Part shown: positions 53,083 to 62,072 of the stretch, piece by piece
How positions within the stretch are numbered: the first letter of the stretch is position 1
How the letters are laid out: every line of letters begins with the position of its first letter
Assembly (NCBI GenBank): GCA_905221605.1
Contig: CAJNDS010000779.1
Span: forward strand, 392,501-456,500
Origin: Symbiodinium natans
Taxonomy: Eukaryota; Sar; Dinophyceae; Suessiales; Symbiodiniaceae
Direction of reading: 5' to 3'
DNA length: 64,000 bases
Program-made: the position numbers and the translations under genes
The notes under the pieces: model-generated
The model's database searches: none
The model's input: only the letters and a program-made list of their open reading frames with translations
What the model was told of the DNA's origin: nothing

Positions 53083-53940
53083 CTGCAGTTCAAAGAACCT
53101 GCCTATTCGATGGTATACATATATATACATATATCTGCTTTGTCTGGAAAGCATAATAAAGAACACTATAAGTGTGTTTTTCGGCTACAGGTAGTATTGA
53201 ATCAAGGGGCATTGGGCTTGCTGGGGTGCGAGGCCTGCCGAATCTAGATTCGACCTAGATCGCAGTTAGGTGCAGGGTCTAGGGCTTAGAGTTGTTTTGT
53301 GATGTTGATCCTGCTTTTTTCCAGGGTTTTGAAGGAGTTTAGGTGGGTCAGAGTCTCAGAAGTGGAACATGGAGCGGCCCTATGAGAAGCTCCAAAATGG
53401 AACGGGAAATTCCTCACCTCTGCATGAGGACACCGAAGGTTCGGAAAAGCGTCCATGGGAACCTCTCCAAAAAGAGCTGCGGTTCAGGTCTTGACAAGGT
53501 TGAAGGGTGCGGCACTTTAACATTGGCCGCTGCTGCACGCTGCGGATGTATGTGCATTCCTCTTCTGGGTTCTGGTCGCACCGTCTATCTCAAGTCTCAA
53601 GAGCGGCGACGCAATGGAGAAGCTCGAAGTCTCAGAGGTCCAGTGCTGGGTGCTGGGATTGTGGGGGCCAAAATGAGGGCCCTCGAGGGTTGTGCACGGG
53701 ATTTATAAGGGGTTGAAATGCCATTAGCTGCTCTAAAAGGTTCTACTTCGTAGCACTGATTGCACAGGCCAGTGCCCAGGCATCGGAGTCAAGTACCCGC
53801 TACCTGAAATAGCTAAAGGGCCTGAAATGGCTTAGGGTTCCTGCTCCTTCCCCAATCCCTCCAGAGCCTTGGCCTCATGGTTGGGTTTCATGTGCTATTA
53901 CAAACACATATTCATGTCCTGAAGTTCGCTCATGAGTCAC

Positions 53941-54031
53941 CAATCCAGATTGGTGTTTTCGCTCTCAGGGTCCAGAATATGATGGTAGTAGAGGTTGATG
54001 TCCCTGCTAATCATGAGCCATTCACCAGGCT
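53941..54031 (-). CDS. exon candidate
   Basis: 91 bp. 3' splice site CCTTTAG|AGC; 5' splice site GGATTG|GTGACT. Peptide PGEWLMISRDINLYYHHILD, then PESENTNLD. The preceding exon (54252-54341) leaves one base, and this one starts with two, completing a Glu codon. Confidence 0.5.
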
Positions 54032-54251
54032 CTAAAGGTGTGACAAGGAAAGAGCGGTTAACCTAACTTTTCCGTTCGTACACCAATAACCTCATGACAC
54101 CCGAAGTGCCGAAGATCCCTTTTGGTTCCAGCAGACCCGTACATAAACCAGCTGAGCCCCCAAATCTGGAAGTCGCCGCGTGCCTGCCCCATCGTAAACC
54201 CTGAACCCCGATGCACCCCTGTGAGCCTTAGATCTTGAACCCCCTGCAAAC

Positions 54252-54341
54252 CTCGAAGCCACACCCCCCTCTTGTCCTTCAGGAAGTCCATGGGCAGCGT
54301 TGCGTCAAAGTGCGCCTGCAGCAGAAGCTTGGAGGCGGCCC
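54252..54341 (-). CDS. exon candidate
   Basis: 90 bp. 3' splice site CCTCAAG|GGG; 5' splice site CTTCGAG|GTTTGC. Peptide AASKLLLQAHFDATLPMDFL, then KDKRGVWLR. Polarity rule obeyed on both sides; joins in phase with 53941-54031. Confidence 0.55.
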
Positions 54342-54439
54342 CTTGAGGTTTTTTGGCTTTTGGGCTCAGGGTTTAGGGTTGAGGCGTTAGGGCTTCCTTC
54401 TGGGCTTTAGGGTTTCGGCTGCTATCTAAGATGGGGACC

Positions 54440-54548
54440 GGGCTGCAAGGTAAATTGCAGGTTTCCATAATCCACATGGCCTCCAAGGGTGTTAACACCG
54501 TCTCCAGGTTATGGTTCATAAATTCAAAAATCATAAAGGATAAGGTGT
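54440..54548 (-). CDS. exon candidate
   Basis: 3' splice site ACTGCAG|ACA; donor uncertain. Peptide TLSFMIFEFMNHNLETVLTP, then LEAMWIMETC. G-rich repeats lie below, at 54350-54420. Confidence 0.4.
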
Positions 54549-54585
54549 CTGCAGTTTTTGACATTGCCGGTTCCTTAGTGGGTAC

Positions 54586-54741
54586 ATTTCGGCATTTTGT
54601 CTAGCACTTTTGCAGGCTTCAAAGAGTTTGGCAGTATGGTTCCCGCTGAGTCTGAGCCTTGGAAGCACCGTGCCCAGCATTGCCCACCCCCTGTCCTTGT
54701 TCCACTTGGCCATCTGAAGCTCGCGGACGATGTCACGGTCA
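54586..54741 (-). CDS. exon candidate
   Basis: 156 bp. 3' splice site TGAGGCAG|TGA; 5' splice site CCGAAAT|GTACCC. Peptide begins DRDIVRELQMAKWNKDRGWA and includes KLFEACKSARQNAE. The longest candidate and the most protein-like in composition. Confidence 0.5.
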
Positions 54742-55006
54742 CTGCCTCAACAGCAGGGATCACCACTAACGCTGATCACTGTGCTGTATATATATATGGG
54801 AACTCAAAAACAGGTGAGGGGTCCTTATCATGAGGATAGTTCTACACATCTACTTCGCTCCTTTACAATAAGCCTGGACTGCAAACTCAACCACGCCGCA
54901 AACCAAAGTCCTCAACGAGATTAAAATGAAAAGCACGGTTCCCCAAACGCAGAATTGCGCTATATCCTACCAGGCCTTATAGAGCAAAGCCCGGATTAGC
55001 AAGCCA

Positions 55007-56130
55007 GTGGCGGGGCGTTTTGCTGCGACTCCTGATCAGCTTCTGCGGGGCAGCCCGAACGGTGCAGGGACTTCAAGACAAGACCGAGGCGTCTCCAAAC
55101 AAGTGGAATGTTGGGCAGCCACAGCCCCCAAGCGTGGAACCCGACTGGGCAAAGCCAGCAACCCTCACCACCGCCTCCATCCGCCTACCCACAGAGGGGA
55201 CCGGGACTTCTACCCTCTCACAGGACCTCCGCTCCTGCCTCACGAGGGTGGGCTCTTTACAGGCAATGCGGCCGCATGTGGAGGACCACGCGGCAAGGAC
55301 ACTTCAGGGAGCGCCTCCAACCTATCTCGCATCTGCCGGCCTGGACCTGCAAGTTTCTGGATGACACCGCCGAGGGCGCCACCAAACATCCTGGGGTTTT
55401 GCCTTTATACGAGGCACTCTCTATGCACAGCCTAAGATGATGTGCGACCTAGGTATGCGACGGGCCTCTACGTGTATTTGCGCAGCCTTTCGGGAGAAGG
55501 CCCGAGGCTAGCATACGCTCTCGCTCTCTCGCTCTCTCTTCAAGTGGACTTCAAGTGTGGGCGGGGCCGAAGTGCCGGTCCACGCTGCCCATTGGGAGGA
55601 CATTGGGAGGACATGCCAACAAGAACAAGTGCTTTCACCAACGCCTTTGACAGCGTGGACCGCGCTTGCACCATGTTGCACCCTTCGCGAGGTGCGACTG
55701 CGCTCTACATGAAATTGTAGGTGTAGAGCTGGTGTCGTAGCAATTTCACCCCCCTCCTGCACTGCCGAGCCACGGACACTGGACACCTTCGATGAGCAGG
55801 TTCGGGCTGGTTTGGACAGGGTCTCCGATTACAAAAGCCTGGAGTCTACGAAGGCCTGGCGCTGCCTCCATTGTTGCCGTGGCCCCCTGTGCATCCGAGC
55901 TATACAACCACGCTCACGGCTTGCGGCTTCACCTCCGACAGCAGCACCCGCAGTCGTGCGCAGGGCAGGATGGGACGCTGCTGCCAACACCGCCCTGCTG
56001 GACCAACCGTGAGCTTGTCCCTCATCTTGGCTGCCTCCACAAACCAAACAATGGAGCAGAACGGAACCGCTCGGCAGAGTCCGATCTGCACGGAAAGCCC
56101 TCCTGCGAGCTCTGAAGCAAGCGTCATAGT
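55007..56130 (+). pseudogene. degenerate LINE fragment
   Basis: A reverse-transcriptase motif A remnant (NAFDSVDRACTMLH) lies at about 55638-55680. Further on, a broken zinc-finger-like piece (WRCLHC, then NHAHGLRLHLRQQH in another frame) lies at about 55860-55950. Several frames must be combined to read it. It resembles the palm and zinc-finger order of the LINE at 3.3-10.8 kb, but most of RT is missing. Confidence 0.5.
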
Positions 56131-57431
56131 GGGACTACATCAGTTCATGACGGTTCCTGTAAGCTTTTTCTTGCTGGTACAGCCATCAAGCCCTGGCCGC
56201 AATATTCGATAGGTTTTGAGCAACAGCTGTGTAGGGCTTTTGATGTCTTGTTTCAGTGGATCTTCTGGCTGTGTTGGCGGACCGTGCGATCGCCGCGTCC
56301 TGAGGCCTGTAGTAAAGGACTTAGCCTTCCCCTTGAAGAACCTATGCAAAAAGCCTATGCAGGGAACCCTAAACCCTAAGCCACGCCCACAGAAGTCAGC
56401 GGGAAAGACCTTCGACAAGCTTTCTGTCCAGACAGACATACATACAACGACTAGCATTCTACGAACCTGCAAAGCCACGCCCGGAGAGTCCAAACCCAAG
56501 ATGCTGCACCCCAAAAACCCAAGCCCTAACACCCTGAATAAATAAACATAAACAAATAAATAAATAAATATATATATATATGAATATCCCTTAATCCCTG
56601 GAGTCCACAACCCTAAACACAACCCTTGCAGAAGGACCTGTAAGCAGCCAGGTGCCCGGCACTCTTTGACCGACTTGTACGTCACTCCGCCCTGGCCGGG
56701 ACCGATGTTGCCCGTCCTCATTTAGCGTTCTTATGCGGTCGAGGGTTTTCTTGGTAGGGTTTAGGGCGTAGGGCTTAGTGGTTTGGAGTCTCATAGGGTC
56801 TAGGGTTTAGGGTCTTCAGCGAGGTTTCTATGGTTGCGCGGGGGGTTAGAGAAGGGTGTGATCGGCTTTGTGCAAGGGTGGCCCGTCCTCGGAAGGTTGA
56901 AAGGTTGAGGGTTTCTCAATTTAGGGCTGTAGGGGTTTGGATGTTGATGGGTTCAGGGTTTAGGGTTGAGGAAGGTGGCTGGTGTTGGGCTTAGGGATGT
57001 GGCTTGATGCTTCCCGATATGCCTTTCTTAAACCATCAAAAGAAGCTCTACGCATAGTTCAGTGTATACTCCTGAATTAAGGGAGCCCAATAAAGCCACA
57101 GGAAGAATCCATAAAGCCCTGTAAAACCCTATGACTAGAAATGCCATCAAGCCCCATAAGACCCAGTATAACCCGATTCATGAAATGGGGTTCCGGGGCT
57201 TTCAAGCAGCGATCTTTGTGGCGGCGCATGGGTGGCCGACTGGCCAACACCCTCCCGTCCTCCCTTGGGAAAAAGTTGATCCTGCAACGCTAACGGGCCG
57301 CCTCCCTCAGACGGGCGATGCATCCATATCTGCGGAGCCTGTGCTCTCGACTCCAAATGTCATTGCGGCATCCGACGAACCTCAAAAGCGCTGCCGAAAC
57401 TGTATAGTTCCCCCGCTTGAACACGTTTTAC
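56131..57431. other. intron-like stretch
   Basis: C-rich 56355-56560; (AATA)n/(TA)n at 56540-56582; G-rich 56735-56825 and 56935-56985. The minus strand at 56640-56725 is open in two protein-like frames (GNIGPGQGGVTYKSVKEC or LDRIRTLNEDGQHR), so one exon is likely here, frame undecided. Confidence 0.4.
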
Positions 57432-57510
57432 CTGTGCAACACGCTGACTGAAGCAATCCAGTCCGTGCCGGCGAAGCGTGTATCGCATTTGGCATTGGCG
57501 ATGTATCCAG
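57432..57510 (-). CDS. exon candidate
   Basis: 79 bp. 3' splice site TAGCACAG|CTG; 5' splice site TGCACAG|GTAAAAC, a strong donor. Peptide GYIANAKCDTRFAGTDWIAS, then VSVLH. The frame stays open upstream to about 57640, so the exon could be longer. Confidence 0.45.
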
Positions 57511-57770
57511 CTGTGCTAATCGTATCTTGCCCTCCGGAGGAGATACAAGGTTGAGTTCGCCCCCCCGGCTCAATGTTTTCCAGCTGAGGGTCTAGGATTG
57601 TGGACAGTGGACTCTGGGAATCGTGGAAGCCAAATCTGTGTTGCTGAGCACCGCAAACTTGAAGGGCTGTAGAGATCATCCCTTTTCTGGCAACAAGTCA
57701 CGGGCAAAGGCCCTAAAACCTAAACCCTCTCCTCTTGAAACCTGAACTACCCCTAAACCTTGAACCATAC

Positions 57771-57853
57771 CGAGGCGCAGATCATCTATCCAGCCCGTCA
57801 TGCCGTTCGCGCCCTCCATCATCTGATTTGTCGGCGGTACGCCCCAGACGTTC
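57771..57853 (-). CDS. exon candidate
   Basis: 83 bp. 3' splice site CCTCAAG|GAA; 5' splice site CGCCTCG|GTATGG. Peptide NVWGVPPTNQMMEGANGMTG, then WIDDLRL. C-rich below, G-rich above. Confidence 0.5.
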
Positions 57854-58946
57854 CTTGAGGGCTGAGAAACGTGTTGCGAGGTTTAGGGTTGACTTTAGGC
57901 AGGCTTTCGCGGGGGTCAGGGGCACTGGCCGCAGTCATGGCCCAGGCACTTTAGACCCTGTCGATTTACATTTGGGGGGTGGGGGGGGTTCATGCCACTC
58001 ACGGCTTGTGGCTTCAGCCCAAACGCTACTACAGAACTCTTCATTCGCTGGACAAGGCACTTGCAGGGATTCTCGTCGTCCAAGTTCTTGGCCTTGTCAG
58101 TTTGGGGCTCGGGATGTTCCGGTTGCGAGGGGCGGCTAGGGTGTATGGTAGCGTCCTAGGCATGTAAAGCGCCATGACCTTTGGCACCAGGATGCCGCGG
58201 CAGCATCCATGCTTCACGGATAGGGCCATGGATGTGTTCGGATATCTGGGCACCGAATCCCTCACTGAAGCCTACGCTCTTAAACCAAAATAAACGCAAC
58301 CGAACTCAACCCCGGACCTGAAACCCATATATGGCAAACGACGGCGCGACCACATTCCAAGATGTATACGAAGAGCCTAAGCCCAACCTTTTTGCATGTG
58401 AACCCTGCGTACAATCAACCGAGTAGAACCCCTCCATAGACATCCTTGCGCACGAGCCCTGACACACATTCTTACCAGTCGTCCTGTATACTAGCCCTAA
58501 GCCTACACCACAGAAGTCTGGAACACCTAAAGCACGGATTGCACTCTACAGCTTGAAGCCCAAACCCTAACTCAACCCACTCCTAACCCTCAGCCCTGGG
58601 TTTATTGTTGTGTTTCATCAGCTACCACCACTACTATTGTCATGATTATTGGTCTCATTACTCGAATTACGTTTAGAAGCCCTGAAGCCCCGCATAGAGC
58701 CTGTATAGAACCCTTTAAAGGAACCCTTGAGCCCTAAACCCCGTTTTTGCCCACCCCTCTCTCTTCTTCTTCGGGGCATGAAGGGCGCACGAAAAGCACG
58801 CCCTCCGCGCAGAGTGCGAGCCTCTCTCTCTCTCTCTCCCTGCACGCTTGGCCCCCCCGAAGGGGAGCCGCCCCGAAGGGAGGTAGCCAGCTCGAAAAAC
58901 CCAAAACCCAGAACCCTGCATGGCTTTTTGGAATCCTCGTAGAAAC
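57854..58946. other. intron-like stretch
   Basis: G-rich 57880-57900, C-rich 58555-58590 and 58895-58920, a CT microsatellite at 58808-58838. A plus-strand open frame at 57979-58167 with a hydrophobic run (ILVVQVLGLVSLGLG) is unassigned. Confidence 0.4.
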
Positions 58947-59025
58947 CTAGAAAGTCGCCTCCTTGTTCATCTCCTCGAGCTTGAACTTGCGGGTGCCAGG
59001 GTGCGACTCGTCCTCAACAAGCGGG
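58947..59025 (-). CDS. exon candidate
   Basis: 79 bp. 3' splice site TCCTACAG|CCC; 5' splice site TTTCTAG|GTTTCT. Peptide PLVEDESHPGTRKFKLEEMN, then KEATF, then an in-frame TAG. It is either a C-terminal exon or uses an earlier GA donor (AACAAG|GAGGCG). Polarity rule obeyed. Confidence 0.5.
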
Positions 59026-59674
59026 CTGTAGGAGTTGGAAAGGCTGTAAGGGCTCCTTTAAGGTCGGGGTTCCTGCCAAGATGTCCTCGCGGGGGTTCCT
59101 TCAAGGGCGAGAGTTCCTAGAAGGGTTCTAAAGGCTTATGGCTGTTCAAGGTAGGGTGGTCTGTGCAACCGCCATTGCTCTTCACTGCTGATGGGGTTGG
59201 GGTTGATTTGTTCAGGGTTCCCAAGGGTTTGCTCCGGAAGCTGGCTGAGACCGCGTGGGCGCAGTTGATCACCAGGCAGCATCGGCATAGGCATACCATG
59301 ACAGATCTGCAGGGCCTCAATCTTGATGTTATTCGCTGTGGTCTTAAGCGGCTGACCTTTACGGAGCAGGCCAGATTGCATGCTTTGCAGTCAGGAGCTA
59401 GAATCTCTAACGCTCAGCACAGCAAGTATGACACGGGCAAGTCTGCTACTTGTAGCTGTTGTGGGGTGCTCGACACTGTCGAGCACAAGATTCGGTTCTG
59501 TCGGCTATACGAGGCTTGTCGCCATGGCCACGAAGAGGTTCTAAGCAGATGGGATGCGCTTCCAGTGTGTCTGACGCATCATTTGCTGCCACCAGCCAAT
59601 CCTCATTTGCGGGCCTTGTACCATGAGATTGACATGATTCGGCATCCATTGCCGGAGAAGGTTGGACATTGGGA

Positions 59675-59721
59675 GCTTAGCAGCTGGCATGATTTGTTTA
59701 CAGATGGGACGAGACTGTTTG
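59675..59721 (+). repeat. 47-bp inverted repeat, left arm
   Basis: Exact reverse complement of 59975-60021, spacer 253 bp. It contains the RNase H FTDGT codons. Confidence 0.92.
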
Positions 59722-59974
59722 ACATGTTTGGCCCTAACCCCACCAACAGGGAAGCTTTGTAGAACTGCAACCTGTTCCCACAGATCACAGTTGTCGGTCT
59801 CCGTGAGCTGCGTACCAGCAAGGAACTACTGCCACCACGTACTTGGAGTCACTCCACCTTTATAACCTGAGAACGCCCCACTGCAAAGAGAAGAGCGCGG
59901 CCTGCAACTCTGAGGAACGGTCGGAGCCCCGCCAGCCTCCAACACAATGCCCAGTTGCATTGACAGAGGACCAC

Positions 59975-60021
59975 CAAACAGTCTCGTCCCATCTGTAAAC
60001 AAATCATGCCAGCTGCTAAGC
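59975..60021 (-). repeat. 47-bp inverted repeat, right arm
   Basis: Exact reverse complement of 59675-59721. Similarity stops abruptly at both ends of each arm. Confidence 0.92.
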
Positions 60022-60799
60022 AGTGTGAGGACTGCTTCGAAGATTGGGCTGCCAAGCGGAATGACGTTGCAGATGCTCCAGGCTGACGTAGCCAACAGGA
60101 GTCGGCAATTTGCTTTTACACAGAAGCATCAAGCAGCGTTCGATTTCCATGCCCAACAGCTTCGAGATATTTCGAGATTTTCGTTCCCTGCGGATGGTCT
60201 TTCTACGGATCGCCGAGCAGACGGAAGAGGCCAAATCGAGCACTGCAGGCGCAGAGGCCGTTCCAGAGCCAGAAGCTTTGGACTGGCATGTCCGCCTGGT
60301 GGACTTTGCTGATCAGCTTGGAGTGCAGTGGAAGCTCCAGCTACTCCAGGCCTAGAGTGATTTGCCGCAAGACTGTTTGGGAGAGTTCGCTGAGCAACTT
60401 CTTTCGGTTGACGCCGAGAGCGCTAGGCATGTGACGGCCTGTCCAAGATAGTTACCACGCGCCTCCACCCACCCTTGCCGGATGTTTAGCGTATGTTCGG
60501 AGAGCTGGGCGATTTGTCCTTCAGACTTTGGGTCTTGGGGGTGCCTTGGTCCAAGGGATTGATTTGGGGGCGGTCGGGGTTTTTCGTCCCCTTGATGGAG
60601 TTTGGATTGGAGTTGCTGAGGACCTTCTGTTGGCAGCTCGCACAGCTCTCTTGGCTTATTGTGCAGGGAGGCCCATGCGCAAGGCGGCCGACTCTAGTCG
60701 GCATTTCTGACCGCCCCTACAGGGGGCTTTGTAGACGCTGAAGGGCGCTATGTGCTGCACTGCTCGCGCCGTGCATAGCAAGACAGAGTGAGATAAAGG

Positions 60800-61195
60800 C
60801 TTATGGCCCTTATGGCTGTTGGTCAAACAGGGGCCAAGCCTTGGGCCCGTCGGGTTGTTGGGCTTAGGGCTTTCGACTTTGAGGAGGATTCAGGTGTTCG
60901 GGCTTTAGATTCAGGATTTAGGGTGTTGGATAGTTTTGTAGCGCCTGGGTTTGGGGTTTAGGGGTAGAGTTCTTGGCTAGCGTGTAGGATTCAGGGTAAG
61001 GCTTGTGGCTGAAGGTGTTGGGCTCAGGTTCGATTGGGCTTGGGAACTGGATTTGCGAACTTGAGCTTTTGCGGTTTAGGATGTACATGGATGTAGCGTG
61101 TAGAGATTGCTATACGGGGCTTGGGAGTGGGGAGGTTCGTTTGAGCAAAAGCAGCCGCAGAGGGACTGAGAAACTTGTAAGCATGGTAAACCTAC
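60800..61195. other. G-rich telomere-like stretch
   Basis: Variants of GGTTTAGGG and GATTCAGG at 60860-61085. No gene seen. Confidence 0.5.
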
Positions 61196-61327
61196 CTAAC
61201 AGAGCTCTTCTGCTGCTTGAGTGCAAATAGCTTGTTCACGGTCAAGTATTCATGCGTCGCGAGCTTGGGGGCTATGCACTCCATGTCCATAATGCCTTCG
61301 AAAGGCTCAAAGTTCAGAAGCCCGGTC
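61196..61327 (-). CDS. exon candidate
   Basis: 132 bp. 3' splice site GAGTTTAG|GAC; 5' splice site TGTTAG|GTAGGT. Peptide TGLLNFEPFEGIMDMECIAP, then KLATHEYLTVNKLFALKQQK. C-rich repeats on the acceptor side are an exception to the polarity rule. Confidence 0.5.
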
Positions 61328-62003
61328 CTAAACTCGACGACCCCCCCCCCCACCCAAAAAAAGATAAACAAACAAAACACTAAACGCAGCCCTGAACCCT
61401 CAGACCCTAGAGAACGCCCAGAGCAAGATAACCCCAAACTCGGAGGTATGTGATGGTGGCTCCTTGCATTCTGGGAGGTAGTCGGGGTCCGACGCACCAA
61501 ACCTGTCAAGCAGGTGGTGAGGTCGAGGTCTTGGGGATGGGTTTTTTGGGCTTGGGATCTCACGTTTCTCCGTATGCTCCGTCGATCAGATGCTCCGGCC
61601 GGTGTGCTGGTGGTGCTACTCCTTTCTCTCTCCCAAGGCAGCTGTAGCTTTACATTCACCTCCCCCACTCCCCCTCTTCTTTTCTCCTTGTCTCCTTCTC
61701 TGTCTTTCTCTCTGTGTCTTTCTCTCTTTTTGTCTCTCTCTAATGATAGAGACCGTTGCCGTACAACCCCGGCAGCCAAGGTCTGAAGAGCGCAGTGCAA
61801 AGTACAGCCACGATGCCCCATCTTCTAAATTGAGCTGCTCCGTGCGGATTACCCGAGCTGTCCCGACGGCGGCCCTATTTAAGGCATAGACAAAGCGCAC
61901 CACAAACGAAAAAAAACATGAAATGGAAGAAACTGAGCCTCTGAAAACCCCAAGAAGTCCAACCCTAAATGCAGAACCCGAAACTTGAAACCCCCCGTAA
62001 AAC
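61328..62003. other. intron-like stretch with a TC microsatellite
   Basis: (TC)n with TCTTTCTC variants at 61671-61742. C-rich telomere-like motifs at 61380-61420 and 61955-62000. Long minus-strand open frames rich in Arg/Glu across the microsatellite are artefacts. Confidence 0.6.
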
Positions 62004-62072
62004 CGGGTCGCTTGATCAGTGGCGGCGGCTTGCGGCGCTTTGCAGCGCTAAGGGGCTTGGCCCCCTTGGCCT
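62004..62072 (-). CDS. exon candidate, basic
   Basis: 69 bp. 3' splice site CTTCAAAG|AGG; 5' splice site GACCCG|GTTTTACGG. Peptide AKGAKPLSAAKRRKPPPLIK, then RP, strongly basic. Lies at a C-to-G switch. Confidence 0.45.

Larger units (their letters stand above)
59163..60790 (+). pseudogene. LINE C-terminal remnant with zinc site and scrambled RNase H
   Basis: 59163-59762 is a 199-codon frame: TWRAQL-type helical part, ALQSGARISNAQHSKYD, a CCHC-like zinc site (CSCC, then KIRFC), and the RNase H first motif LFTDGTRLF near residue 185. The middle of RNase H is in the opposite orientation (minus strand of 59722-59974: SSELQAALFSLQWG, WSDSKYVVAV). The last motif (KRNDVADA) is again on plus at about 60050. 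A LINE tail follows (AEDLLLAARTALLAYCAGRP) at about 60600-60700. A different LINE type from the USP-bearing one at 3.3-10.8 kb. Confidence 0.65.

Noticed and set aside
59947-60312. plus-strand 121-codon ORF as a gene
   Set aside because: It crosses the right arm of the inverted repeat and the LINE remnant; its frame does not follow the RNase H or tail motifs.
61192-61821. single 209-codon minus-strand protein
   Set aside because: Most of the frame crosses a TC microsatellite and low-complexity DNA; only 61196-61327 has exon-like composition and splice sites.
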